Source: Ipomoea triloba (taxonomy: Eukaryota; Streptophyta; Magnoliopsida; Solanales; Convolvulaceae). From it: DNA of 64,000 nt. A model generated the notes under the pieces. It had not been told where the DNA came from. It did no database searches and saw only the letters and a list, made by a program, of their open reading frames with translations. The stretch's first letter is position 1. Each line of letters begins with the position of its first letter. Where the stretch lies: the NCBI RefSeq assembly GCF_003576645.1, contig NC_044922.1:23810735-23874734 (forward strand). Direction: 5' to 3'. Positions 35,261 through 47,106 of this stretch are shown here, piece after piece. The translations under genes were made by a program, and so were the position numbers.

Positions 35261-37008
35261 AAATGAATAAATAAATAAGATTGTGATGGTAGGAAGCGTA
35301 GGGTGTTTGATTTATAATTTGATGGATAAAAGAAAATTATGAGATTAAAGGTAGGGAGAAAATTGGAGGAGAATCTTGGTAAAGAGGCTATCCTAGTGCA
35401 GTACGTGACTTGAAAGAAAAGGATGTTTGTACACATTAATTGATTGAGGTTCAATGGATTTACTTCCAGATTTGTAGAAATTGGTATAATTTCACAGAAT
35501 TAGAATTTAGAAAATATGTAAGTAAGAAAAAGAAAATATGTTTTGGGAAATATTTTCTCTTTCATACTTCTTTACATATAGCCATTTATAGAAAAGTTTC
35601 TGTAATAAGGAAATTCAAAACAAAAAACTCTTTTGTACATATATAAATAAAAATAAAAATTTTAATATATTGTACTAATCTGTCATGTTTTAAAATATAT
35701 TTTTTTTAAAATAGTTTGCATTTTTCTCAAGTTATTGAAGCACAAAGAGTCAATATTGTCCCTCTTCGAACTCAAACCCATGCTCTCCCATATAGGAAAG
35801 TCACTTTTTGTGCCAATAGACCACTAGATCATTAGCAATTAACATTTTGTTAATATTCACTTTGTTTTTTATTTTTATAATAACTAGTTTTTCTTATGCG
35901 CGATTCGCAAAAAATAGGTGCCCAATATTAATATTTTATATTAAAATTTTAAATTTATTTAGATTTTAGATATTTAAATTATTGTAAATAATAATAATGT
36001 AAAATATTTTTATAAATTTTATATTTCTATTTTAGAAAATAACTAACATATAACTCCAATATATAATATGTATATATTATTATTATTATTGAAGAAAATA
36101 AGAAAATATATAGTAGATGCATGTGCATGGTAACAATAGTGGAAAAGATAACGGAAATTATAACGATAGGGATATGTTTGTCTAATATATTGTAAAGTAC
36201 AACTTTTATAGCATAATGTACAAAAAAAAAAAAAAAAAAAAAACTTAACAGACAAAACATACATAAATGAAGAGTATAACCTTCATTCACACTTATTATG
36301 TTTTTAGATTAGATTAGAAGTGTGATTCATAACTATGTCTACCTATGGTTATTTTCTTTTGAAAATAAATGCTTCTCTCTTCTCCTAAATGTTTGCATCA
36401 TTAAAACTTTTTATATTTATTGATTACTTGTGAATTAGCTGACTCACCATGAATTTTTTATTATGTAAAAAAAGTTACATAATAATCAAATATAAAAAGA
36501 ATAGTTTTATATATATTAGGTTTAGGGGTGAATATTACAATAGAAATTTTGAAGAGAATCTAGCATGACTCATTTTTGTTCAAGCTTGATGGATTATGGT
36601 ATAACAATGTAGAAATTCATATAAATATTTTTTTCATTTTAGATTATTTATTGTTATAAAGTATCCTTAATTTATACACCATATGAATTACTAGGTAATT
36701 ACATTTATTAATACTATTATTAAATAAAACATTATGCTTGAGCAAATTGATTAATGACAAAAAATAATTTTTAATTTAATTTCTTCAAATTCCCCTTTTG
36801 TTAGTGCAGCTGTTTTCCTAGTTAATTCACTTCCAAATTAAGTATTTCTCTTAAAATTCCTTTAATAGCCAACTTTCAATGAACTTGAGAAATCATATCG
36901 TAATTCAAAAATGGTTAGTAATCATGAAAATTTATGTACAAATCCTTTAAGATAGCACCAGTCCAAGAATATCTTATTAGCCCAAAATCAGTAAGGAAAT
37001 TCTCACCC

Positions 37009-37048
<40 letters not shown>

Positions 37049-40000
37049 CACATTCAAATTATCCTTTTCTCTGTAGGCACAAATGCACAATTATTCTCAT
37101 ACATTAAGACAAAATCGTTATTCTCATACTTTCTCAACTTACTGAATCATAAGGAGTCAATACACTTATTGAGTTCGAATCTGATGCCTCTTATTTCTTT
37201 AAAAATAATTTATAACTTTCAAATTTAGATTTTTTGTTTTTAATATAATTTTTAAATATATATAAAATTTATTTATTAATAGTAATTAAATTATTTGAGT
37301 AAAATGTGATTAATTGAAAAAAGGAGTAAATGGGATTTGGATGATAGTATAATATATTTAAATTAAAAAAGAATTGGAATAGTATGTACGTATAGCACAG
37401 GCAGCTTAGGTGAGGAGAGGAGAGGACACGTAGGGCATGAAGTGAAGTTGATGGAAATGGACTGCCTGCCCACCAGATGAGATGAGCATTAATTTTAAAA
37501 AGCTAATTAAGGTTAAATAAAATAAAATAAAATAAAATAAAAGCTTAGCTTGTGAATATAATTTTGTCTCTTAATTAACTAATATATAATCTTATTAAGA
37601 ATTTAAGATAGAGTAGTACAATATATAAGCTTTGGTGTAAAGGAAACATGTGAGTGTAGGTGTTTGTATGTAGAGATTCTGTTCTGATCTGACAACTACC
37701 TAAACGACCAAGCTTTCTTCGTCATTTCCTAATAATTTTGTTGGGAGGATTCTCGTACAAGACATACATACATTGAGAATTGCTAAACATTTTCTTCTCT
37801 TTATTCACACCTCACTTCTCTCCTCTCTCCTGTCATGTCCTGTCCTCTACTCCTCACATCAAATTCTTGATTGCATGTCCTACACAAACACTGTCAATGT
37901 GCTGGCACAACCATAATAACCAAAATACTTATCATATTTTTCGATCCCTAAATAAGTATATATATTTTTTATAGTTGATTTGATAAAAAAGAAAGGAAAT
38001 AAAAAGTGGGTCACTTTCAAAATCAATGATTAATCGGTAAAGTAAATACAGTAGGGCACCCCCAATTGATCAGGTTGTTAATTTGGTAATCAGAAGGTTA
38101 CAAGTTTAACTATTAACGGAATAGTCTATTGACCCTCTTGATTTGAGTCGATCAGCTATGACCTATGATGACAACCTGGGTCAATTTTTTCATTGTGATC
38201 CTTTGTCAGATAGGTTCACAAGGAAGGGTTTACTAAATCCACGTCCTCGAATAGTGATTGAAGGTTTTCATCGTCACCAAAAAAAAAAAAAAAAAAAATA
38301 GATGCAATATATATCTATAAATGAATTAGTAAACTCTTTAGATTATTTTACGTGTTCGATTTAGTATAGAGAATATTTATAGATTTAGAGACCTAATATG
38401 ATATGCATTTTTTAACATTATTGATCATTTGATTTGTTCGTTAGTTATTATTATAATGATAAGTTTATATTTTATTTTTAATTTCTTCTGGGTGTGCTTT
38501 CTTGAAATCTTAAATTAAAGTTCTTGATAATATTTAAGATCTGTTTCTTTCTTCTTTTAAAAAAAAATTACATTTTTGTCCGCGAATTATATATATGATA
38601 TAAACTTAGTTTTTGAGTTATATATTTGATCTTATCTGACTCTTAAGTTATGCTGAAAATGAAAATTTTAGTTTATTAGAGACTATTTTTATCACCAATA
38701 TGTCATGACATATTTGATCCTTTAAGGACTAAATTGGTCACTTTGCACATAACTGGCAAATTATATCGAAGTCTAACATATTAATGTTTGAATAAATAAA
38801 GAGGTGGCAAAGCTGAATTCGAGCGAGTGGTACTTCTTCAGCTTCCGTGATCGGAAATATGCGACGGGTTTCCGTACCAACAGAGCCACCACTTCCGGCT
38901 ACTGGAAAGCCACCGGCAAAGATCGGACGGTGATTGATCCCACAACTCGAGCAATCGTAGGGATGAGAAAAACTTTAGTGTTTTACAAGAATAGAGCCCC
39001 AAATGGCATCAAAACTGGCTGGATCATGCATGAATTTCGCCTGGAAAATCCTCATATTCCCCCCAAGGTATATATTCTCTTCTCATTTCTTTTTCCTTTT
39101 TCCTTTTTTTTTTATAATTAAGTTAATGGTTGGCAAATTATAAGTTTGAACCCCAAACTTAAAGGCCCTTCGCGCTTATGTTATTGGGTTCTATGAGGAG
39201 AAGTAAATCGTTGTTGGGCAGAGGCCATAGAAAGGCCAAGTCAAGCAATTGGTGGCTAGGAGATTGTTCGGCGGAGATCGGAAAAGGGTCAAGTCCAGCA
39301 CCCTGTCTTTTGAAAATGTGGTGATAGTATATAAGGAAATACAGTTGTGCATTGCTGTAAGATATATATAGCTTTTGGCATAGTGGGTAAGCACTAACCT
39401 AAGGGGTGTAGTTGAGTGGAAGGACTCATATATCTTTAACTAAATGTTAAGGGTTCAATTATTGGCTTTTGAGTGTATGGAGCAGTCTTAAATCTCCAAG
39501 CCAATTATCACACTCAATAGAAGTGCCTACAATTCAGCTAGGGGACTAGTCACTATATTTGACGAACCTAACAGCACACTACACCCTTATATTAGAAGTG
39601 CCTACGTGGGACACTACACTCTTACCTTCAGACTTTCGGCCAGAGAATCAATCGCTATATTTAACAGTGAAAATTCTTGATCTATGCGGGACACTACACC
39701 CTTACACTCAAACTTTTGACCACTGAGGTATGGTCCAAACTTAATGGTTAGTTTGCTAATTATGAATGCAGGAAGATTGGGTACTATGCAGAGTGTTCCA
39801 CAAATCCAAAACTGAGACCAACAACGAAAACAACATCACGTACGACGACATCGCAAGTGGCAACTTGGAGGTTTGTTTGCCGTCCACCGCCGCCTACCGT
39901 CCGGTGGCGGCGGCGTACTCTCACTCCCACAGTCCACCCAACCAAACCCAAACCTCAACCACTGCTAACTTCTTCACCGGCGCGCCGGCAGATCAACGGG

Positions 40001-40173
40001 GATTTCCCCAATCCTCGCGCCACAACACCAACGTTGCTCCCTCGTCTAACGATTACGAGTTCTTGTTCGACGACATGAATTTCGAGGATCATCCAAGCAT
40101 GCAAGACGGGGGAGTTCATTCCAGCATTGAGGATATGCGGTTTGATGATGAAAATGGGTTGGCTTTCATTTGA
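34420..40173 (+). CDS. NAC-domain transcription factor (NAC21/22-like), 3 exons
   Basis: Exons 34420-34588, 38802-39067 and 39772-40173 join in frame (GT-AG) to 278 residues. The NAC DNA-binding domain fills residues about 10-155. Subdomain A is [14 protein letters not shown], then [26 protein letters not shown] (C/D, DNA contact), [12 protein letters not shown] and [13 protein letters not shown] (E). Exon boundaries fall at the conserved NAC sites (after EPWQLP, and before EDWVLC). The C-terminal about 115 residues are Ser/Thr/Asn/Pro-rich, then acidic (FDDMNFEDH), typical of NAC activation regions. It should act in the nucleus as a dimer. The sequence is closest in memory to plant proteins annotated NAC 21/22-like (Arabidopsis At3g12977 type). 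The first intron is unusually long (4.2 kb) and packed with SINEs and simple repeats. Confidence 0.93.
34907..34938. repeat. (AAT)n microsatellite in NAC intron 1
   Basis: A run of AAT triplets immediately before a SINE, with another at 35227-35262. Both lie in the intron. Confidence 0.9.
34940..35225 (+). mobile_element. Two SINE 3' halves in NAC intron 1
   Basis: Copy one has 'ttaatttgagcccatcagctataggtaac', 'tccttatggtcctttgccggctagggtcac' and 'ggggtttaccttgttaatcc'. Copy two (35100-35222) repeats the order in more decayed form. The same blocks occur at 38050, 50911 and (minus) 51668, which defines a second SINE family here. Confidence 0.6.
35755..35850 (-). mobile_element. SINE fragment in NAC intron 1
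   Basis: The minus strand reads GATCTAGTGGTCTATTGGCAC followed by GGGTTTGAGTTCG, matching boxes A and B of the 13105-type SINE. Confidence 0.5.
38045..38300 (+). mobile_element. tRNA-derived SINE with A-tail in NAC intron 1
   Basis: CAGAAGGTTACAAGTTTAAC (box B-like), 'gatttgagtcgatcagctatgacc', 'tgatcctttgtcagataggttcac', 'gggtttactaaatcc', 'gttttcatcgtcacc' and a 19-base A-run (about 38280-38299). The 3' half is the best copy on the plus strand. Confidence 0.65.
39390..39545 (+). mobile_element. SINE fragment in NAC intron 2
   Basis: Shares 'taagggttcaattattggc', 'gtatggagcagtcttaaatct' and 'agtgcctacaattcagct' with the copy at 19390-19520. Confidence 0.5.
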
Positions 40174-40539
40174 TCCCATTATTATTTATTTAGGTCATTA
40201 TGCAGAAAACTAAAAGGGGGAAAAAAATAGTTGAATTAATTATTTACTAAATTGTGATATATCAATCGTGTTGTGTAGTGTTTGGAAATTGTGTTTGATT
40301 GCTTTTTTTTTTTTCTCTTCAGTGGTAGGGTTATGTTTCTTCAATGGTAGGGTTATGTTATTCAAATTAAATGGTAGGAATATTGTGTGTACATAATTAT
40401 TTCTATTTTTATTTAGTCTGGATTTGGTGTAAACTGGCAGTCATAATGGTATTCTTTCCTCTATATCTTTGCTTTTCTTTTTTTTTTTTGGTTTTACCAC
40501 GAGCAGTCCTGATCAATTCTAATTGTAGGAGACATTTTA

Positions 40540-41025
40540 AGCGGAAAATTATACCATGGACCAGGGTCTACAAGTAACCTTCAGATTTTGTATACGTGGT
40601 TGACACATTCTGTACATGCAGTTCAGGGCCGATTTTTTTGATTTGCGTGGCCCTGTGCTGGTAAATAAGTGAGGCCCTATCAAAATATAAATAAATTGCG
40701 AATTAAAGCAAAATTGCAAAGAGAAAAATGTAAAAAATTTAATTTTGGGCCAATATAATCACAAATATATATATTAACTATTAGGTCATGGCTGGATTAG
40801 GGCGGTTGCACAACTTGCACGCCCTAAAATCCAGCCCTGATGCAGTTGACAGTTTTTGTACTAGTAACTATTATATTATGTGTTAGCAATTACCAAGTTA
40901 TTTGTTTACATGTACATCAATGGTTAATTATAGGTACAGAATGTTTTAACTGAAGGTACATAATTTTTGTATCAAGGTTCACAATGCAATATGAACCCTG
41001 GTCCATGCCTCCACGGTATAACAAT
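40540..41025. mobile_element. 'ACCCTGGTCC' family element, interrupted by a hAT MITE
   Basis: The left end AATTATACCATGGACCAGGGT and right end ACCCTGGTCC...CCACGGTATAACAATT form an imperfect inverted repeat. The hAT MITE at 40624-40839 is inserted in it. Removing that leaves an element of about 270 bp, close to the size of the copy at 5588. It lies in the 3' flank of the NAC gene. Confidence 0.6.
40624..40839. mobile_element. hAT-type MITE with 8-bp target duplication
   Basis: Starts CAGGGCCGAT and ends ATCCAGCCCTG, with the perfect 8-bp direct repeat ATGCAGTT at 40616-40623 and 40840-40847. An 8-bp duplication and CAGGGC termini are hAT hallmarks. 216 bp, no coding sequence. Confidence 0.88.
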
Positions 41026-41199
41026 TGCCTTTAAGCCCGTATCATACTCAGACTAATTCCTGTTCGCACTGGGTCAGACCAATTAAGGGGTTAACCGTTC
41101 ACACTAGGCCAGCCCAATTAAGGGGTAAAGTACGTAGTGCTAGCCAAATTGGTTTTTCCATACAAGAGGAGGTTTGAACTCCCGGTCTCTCTATATATA

Positions 41200-41860
41200 G
41201 GAAGGGGTTCGGGTGCGATAAAAGCCTCAGGTGAGAAGTGAGATAGAATCTCAGCCGCAGATAAAAAAAAAAATTGCCACCTGCGAACTTCAATAATCTG
41301 CACTAGAAGAAGGGAAAATGTGCACTAGAAGGCAAAAATACGCACGGGAGGCACAAAGATGTGAAATAGTTATTGAAAAATTAAATTTAATATAGGATCT
41401 TCAACACAAATCATAAACGACCATATATAAATAATAAACGCACAAACAATATTCAACTCAAATTAGTAATTAGTGATCAAGATTAATTGATCTTTCAAAA
41501 AAAAGTTCGTCATCTACAATTAAAAAAAAAAAAAAAAGTTCTGGAAGGCACAACAATGTGCACTGTATGGCATAAAAATGTACACTGGAAGGAGAAACAA
41601 TGTGTACTGTATGGCACAACGATGTGCTCTGGTAGAAGGAATAATGTGCACTGGAGAAGAAAAATGTGCACTATATAGCATAACAATGTGCACTAAAAGA
41701 ATGAACAATGTGCACTGTATGGCATAACAATGTGCACTAGAAGAAGGAAAAATGTGCATTGTATGACATATAAATGTGCACTGAAAGAGGAAAAATGTGC
41801 ACTGGAAAGCAAAAAAAAGATTAACTTACTTACACAAAATTACAATAATGCCACCGTATT
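41200..41860. mobile_element. 'GGTTCAGGTG' family element with tandem repeat body
   Basis: Begins GAAGGGGTTCGGGTGCGATA directly after a short TATATATA, as the copies at 22402 and 30861 do. The body (41530-41815) is about 12 irregular copies of a 20-26 bp unit 'aatgtgcactgtatggcata'. The right end is not clear. A degenerate tRNA-like stretch (41105-41190, minus) lies just upstream. Confidence 0.5.
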
Positions 41861-41879
41861 TTTTTTAAAATCTCCGATT

Positions 41880-42265
41880 TGGACCCTTGAAATTATATTC
41901 GTAGATTGAGTCTAGATCAAGGTGGACCCTGGTCCTAAACGACATTGAATTGTATATTTTCAATATTGGAATTGTGAATTTTCATAATGTAAATTCTATT
42001 TTTAAGTCAAAACACATAACAGCTGTAGAAGGGAATTTGTGAATAGAAAAGATTAAATTGTGTTTTTTAGTATTTGACTACAGTATTTGAAAGGAAATTG
42101 TGAATATAAAACAAGGTTATTAATTACATATATGTTAACATTATGTGTTCGTAGTATACAAATTGTGAATTTTTTAAAGGTAAATTGTGAATATTTAACA
42201 TGTAAATTGTGTATTTACGTTGTTTTAGACCCAGGTTCACGGAATAATTTTCCGTCTAGGGACGT
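41880..42265. mobile_element. 'ACCCTGGTCC' family element, decayed
   Basis: The left 'tggaccctggtcctaaacgac' and right 'gttgttttagacccaggttcacggaataatt' are loosely inverted. The interior repeats 'aaattgtgaat(a/t)tt'. Ends are approximate. Confidence 0.4.
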
Positions 42266-42404
42266 GTTGGGCGAGCTATTCAATTAGGCCGAGGCCGAAT
42301 CTCTAATTTCTATAATTGCCTAAGTATTTGTAGCCCGTGGGCCGTGGCATACTGGCATACTCTAGGCCCAAGAGTTCAAGACCTTATTAATATAACATTA
42401 TTTT

Positions 42405-42660
42405 TCCCTACCGATTTTCCCCACTCATTATGGTCCACACAGCCTTGTGGATCATACTATCAAATAATTGACATTCAATATAAAAATAATGTACATTCAA
42501 TATAAAAATAATGTACATTGTATTAAGGGAATATACATTATTTGTGTACTGATTGTACATTATTTTTATAGTATAAAAATAATGTACATTCAGTACATTA
42601 AAAATGTACATTTTATTATGGTGTACACAGCTGTGTTTTGCCGATTTTCCCATATCAAAC
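42405..42660. repeat. Repeat cluster with AATGTACATT words
   Basis: 'ccgattttccc' and 'cattatggt..acacagc' occur at both ends, and 'aataatgtacattcaatataaa' units fill the middle. Nature unknown. No gene. Confidence 0.6.
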
Positions 42661-42899
42661 CAAGTTTTATGTTAAATCCTGTCCATTAAAACCCATCACT
42701 AATATGAGCTAAATTTTTTAAGTTTAACAATTTTATTTCAATCTTTTCAATTTTATGAAATTTTAGCAGGGTGTATTCAATTTAAGCATTTATAGACTTT
42801 CATCATAATTGAATACGCCTTTACAAACTTTCATTACTTTTTCATGATATATCATATAAAATTCTTATGAATTGCAAAATGATAAAATTTTAAAATTTC

Positions 42900-43477
42900 C
42901 CTTTCTGTTCTGCAAACTTCAGACACCCGGACAGACACCATCCCACATTTATCTCAGAAGGAAGAACGTTTCGGAAAATTCTCAGCATCATCAAGATTTT
43001 AAGCCCTAAACATGCTTATATTTGTAGTATCATTCACCATCACCAAGATTTTTGGCCATAAAGCACATAATTTGTCCAAATTTAAATAATACCTGAAAGG
43101 AAATCACATAAAGCCATCCTAACTACTGCAGCCATACAATGTTTGATACAACATTAGGCAAAGCAGGAAACAACTCAGGTGCAAACTAGAGATGGAAAAA
43201 TGTTGATTCTGAGGTGCTTTTAGTTGAATGGCCAATGCTTCCAAACCTGTAAAATGTAGTTAAACCATTAAGCATATATTACTGCATTAACTTTCATATA
43301 GAACATACAAAAGAGTGTAAAATAAGAAGGGCAAGACTTTTACACTGCTCTTTTTTAGCAAAAAGTCATGGTCTTTAAATCAATAAATCCAAAAAAAAAA
43401 AGGCAAGCAATAAAATTCCTAGATTCAAGTTCTTCACTACAGAAACTTGCCCAGAAGTTAAGAACACATACAGTTTT
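42900..43477 (-). other. Probable APC11 3' UTR with intron
   Basis: On the minus strand, just after the stop, a donor CT|GTATGTGT occurs (about 43470). An acceptor TTTTACAG|GTTTGG lies at about 43250, followed by non-coding sequence down to about 42900. The UTR call is inferred from splice-like signals and position. No open frame is present. Confidence 0.4.
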
Positions 43478-45336
43478 TCACCCTTTGAATTGCCATTCCC
43501 TGCGGCACATGGGGCAGTGTGCCTGAGAAGTCTGTGAATTCACCCACTTCAAGATACAGTGAAGATGAAATGCATGGTTGCAAGCACCCCAAACTGCAAG
43601 ACAACATTTAAACCACTTAAGTATCAGAAGTAGGCGCCGGCACAGGCTTAGCTCACTAGTTCAGTAGACAGTATTTGGGAGAAGAATCAGAAGTAAGCTA
43701 CCCATACGAACTATAAGATTAACATTTCGTCATTCCATCCTTGTAACATAAGCATTGAAGGTAATCTTTCATAAAAGACATTAATTGAGATACCACTGAC
43801 ACTGTCACTCTTTATTAACCACTGTCATTCTTTATTAATTATTACTAATCACTTAGTGGACCAAGTGTCATACAGTTGCAAGGAGAGATTTGAATTGAAA
43901 GTTTAAACCAAGAGAGTGTTGGTAAAAACCCCAAAATATAATGACTGTCACTTGTCAATAAAGGCTATGAGCTTCAAATTGTATAAAAAAGCTAGATCAC
44001 TCATCTTCAGCAACTATCTTGGAAGCTTTATACCCCAAAAGCATTAAGCAAATGCTTGCTAATTTAGGAATATCTGGAATGCATCACAAACATATTTGAA
44101 AAATTTCGCACGGGGCAGGGGAAAAGGGTATCAATATCAATCCCACAAGAATTAGAAGTCTGAACTAGACAGTATTGTGATAAACTGCAAAGAAAAGTTA
44201 GACTTAAGGGCAATATAATGGTAGATATAAAGAGTAACCGCTTGGAATCCTAATAGAATTAGAAAACTAATGGCAATACAATGGTAGGCGTAAAAAGAGT
44301 AACTACTTGTCACCCTACTAGAAATAGAAACAAAGCTTAACAATTATGGTGGACTCATTAAAGGCATAACAATAAGTACTACACATTTACACAGCCACAT
44401 GACCATATAATCAAAATGTGCACAAAATACACGACAATAATAGCAGACTCAGTCACACAGACAAAACATCCTTAAGAAACAAGCACATATAGATCAAAAC
44501 ATCCTTAAAAGAATAAATATGCATTATGCATATGATGCAGAAACTTGAAAAGTGAAGAAAAAGTGTCACATAGGACAGGCTCTAAGGCTTACTTAAAGGG
44601 CAATCATCCCCAGGGATTTTACAATCAGGACAACAGCCATCAAAGGCCATCCTACAAATTCCACAAGTCTCATCCTGTGCATCCCATGTCCATGAAGCAA
44701 CAGCATGCCACCTATAGTTTTTATTGACAAAACCAAGAAAAGAAGAGAGTATTAAAATCCCCCACAATTTAAATATTAGAAAGTTGAGTAGTATCAAGCT
44801 GAGACAAAAGAAATACTCTGTTTGTAGCCGCGCACATTACAACGCGAAAGAATTGGTCAAGTGAAAACTGATTACACACAGAAAGTTAAGCCGGATAATC
44901 AATGCAGAACTGACAGGCCATCTCAAGTATTTCTGGCATACTGAAAATTAGTCCAGCCGTACAAACAAAAAAAAAACAATAAAGAAGAATAAAAATGAAA
45001 CAAAGTTTGTATAATTGTATGCATATCCAGATCAAACTTCGCTATTGGTCAAGTTAGAAACTAATAATAAAAAGGTTAAGACTTCATGAGTTCAAGAAAT
45101 TCATACAGAATATCGATGCATTGAAATGGCGGCCAAAGCCTTAACTAGAAAATTATAAAAAGCCAAATTGATTTGAGTTTGAAGAATTCGGGAATTTTGT
45201 TAATATTACTTTTTGAGTCAAACAAGAAAATTTGGGACAACGAAAAGCATCAATATAGTTCCAGTAGATCATAAACAGCAGCCAAATTATTCAAAATGCA
45301 TATGACAAGAAGGATACGTATAATCTTGACTTTCAT
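43478..45336 (-). CDS. APC11: APC11, RING-H2 subunit of the anaphase-promoting complex
   Basis: Three coding exons on the minus strand: 45336-45318 (or 45317), 44711-44593 and 43593-43478, giving 84 residues, the usual APC11 length. The product starts MKVKII-RWHAVASWTWDAQDE. It has the full RING-H2 ligand set in TCGICRMAFDGCCPDC, GACNHAFHLHCILKW and HCPMCRREW, and ends QFKG. APC11 binds the E2 and, with APC2, forms the catalytic core that ubiquitinates cyclins and securin in mitosis. The start is fixed by the conserved MKVKI. Exon 1 holds only about 6.7 codons. Its donor (GTATCCTT) looks U12-type, and a canonical GT-AG junction would lose one base relative to the frame (see findings). A 5'UTR exon ends at about 45557, and a 3'UTR intron (about 43470 to 43250) is likely. 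Confidence 0.93.
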
Positions 45337-45390
45337 AGTCTCTTCCCTGCAAAATTAGAATTACAGTCACAATTACTCCTATATTCACAG

Positions 45391-45574
45391 ACACTTGGGA
45401 CTTATAGTGAATTCGAAATCAGGCAAACCCCCCAATGAGAAAGAAATGTGATTGATGAAACTACATTTCGCAGTGTAGATGGACACTTGGGACCTATTGT
45501 GAATTCGAAATCAGGAAAACCCCCTAATGAGAAAGAAATGTAATTGGTGAAATTACCTTTCGCAGTTCAGATAA
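45391..45574. repeat. 92-bp tandem duplication covering the APC11 5'UTR donor
   Basis: Units 45391-45482 and 45483-45574 share 'acacttgggac.tattgtgaattcgaaatcagg', 'aaaccccc.aatgagaaagaaatg' and 'tttcgcagt'. The upstream unit on the minus strand contains the likely 5'UTR exon end (CTGCGAAAG|GTAATT). The second unit is a decayed copy (CTGCGAAAT|GTAGTT) inside the intron. Confidence 0.8.
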
Positions 45575-45780
45575 ATGGGAGTAGAAAATTTGAATTCCTG
45601 AAGAGTGAAGCTTGAGTATGAATGATTGTGAATTAGGGCTTTTTAAAAAATAATTATAATAATGATGAACAAATGTTTAAAATGGTGGCGGCTGGAATAT
45701 GATCTTTTTCCTCTATTTTTTCCCTCCATTAATTAATTTTTTTAAAAAATAATTGCATATAATATATTTATTCAAAATAC

Positions 45781-46145
45781 GAGTTAATTCTAGCAGAGGT
45801 TCTTTGTCTTTAATGTCAGTTCCAAATTTAGTCTCAAATTATCATTTTTATCATTTAACACCATAGACTATCATATTTTGGACACTTTTAGTCGTTTCGG
45901 ACTTTCGGTGACTTTATCTGGCGAAATCCTATTTTAAGAAATGGTATTTTCGTCTCTTCAATTTTTTTTTCAATGAGTTAATTCAAATGAAAGTCTCTTA
46001 TCTTTGGTGACAATTTTAAATTTAGTCTCAGACAATAATTTGTCTTTTAACACCCAAAACTATCATATTTTGGACACTTTTGGCCATTCCGATGACTTTT
46101 CTTCCGGCGAAACCCTATTTTAGAAAATGATATATTCCAATGACA
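45781..46145. repeat. Two direct copies of a MULE-end-like unit
   Basis: Units starting GAGTTAATTC at 45781 and 45975 both continue with 'aaatttagtctca.a', 'catattttggacacttttgg/ag', 'ggcgaaa.cctatttta' and 'aaatg.tat'. The layout looks like one arm of the long-inverted-repeat MULEs, but here the copies are head-to-tail. Confidence 0.65.
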
Positions 46146-46199
46146 AAGAAGATAGTTCTTTCTTCTTCTTCTTTTTTTTTTTTTTTTTTTTTGCTCTAC

Positions 46200-47106
46200 A
46201 ACTATAGTAAAAAATTCACATAATCATTAACTAAAGCAATAGCGATCAGACTGAAGCTGACTAGTGGCAACATCATGAGCTTTCCAACTACGTTGCAAAA
46301 TGATTCCCCAACGCCTAGAGGCCCACACATACTCAGTATTGCCATTGATGAAAAACAATTTGGGGTCGGGTTGAAGGAGATCAGATGAAGACAAGAGTTG
46401 GGTGAAGGAGATGGTGCAATCCACGGCTGAAGTGACGAAAATTGAAAAGAAAAAAAAAACACAAAAACAAAAATATTGCACAAAATCAAAAAAATCCTCG
46501 TGGGTTTTAATTGTTGCTGGTGGCACTCTGGTCCTTGATTTTAATTTTTTGTGGCCTTGTTTTCTTTTGAGTTTTTTTTTTTTTTTGGTTTTGACCCCTT
46601 ATTTATCCTTTCATGAAAATTGGAGCCTCAAAGAGAGCTCCAAGATCATACATCACATCCAAATAATCATAGTTAGACGTTTGGGCATAGGCCACTTACT
46701 TACCTTAGTATTTGTTTGTGTTAGCTCCAATCCTCGTCTGTTCTGTCTATGCCTAAACAACTGTTGGGCTCTCCTGCTCACCCACCACATTGTCTTCTTC
46801 TAAAGCCAGGCCAGAAAATCTATTCTTTGGCATTCTTGGTTCTTTATTTTCTTTCCTCCATTGCATCTTTCCTATCAACATGTACTCTGGGTACATCTAT
46901 TCATCACCATCTAAAGCCCATGTTAGAGAGATTTGTGATACATGGGAGGTTGAGAGATTAACTCCTAGCATAGGGTTTCTTGAGTTTGAATGTGTGGTTA
47001 TCATCCTTCATTTCTCTATATAAATAGCCTAAATTATACAGCTTTAGAGTATTAGTAAACACACTTAAATATTCACTCGTACAGTGTTCTCTCTTATTAA
47101 CTAACA
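46200..47106 (+). mobile_element. Probable 5' LTR region of a Ty1/copia element
   Basis: The 3' end is fixed by the primer-binding site that starts at 47107. The preceding 'tctctatataaatagcc' (about 47015-47030) is a TATA box in the expected LTR position, and the LTR would end ...AACTAACA. The 5' boundary was not found (somewhere between 46500 and 46720). Open frames at 46227 (minus) and 46402 (plus) are not recognised. Confidence 0.5.

Noticed and set aside
39955..40179. Alternative frames within NAC exon 3 on both strands
   Set aside because: Shadows of the last NAC exon. Only the frame that continues [13 protein letters not shown] is supported.
46227..46803. 100-133 codon frames before the copia primer-binding site
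   Set aside because: No family recognised. They overlap each other on opposite strands and include low-complexity poly-K/F stretches; they probably belong to LTR or spacer DNA.
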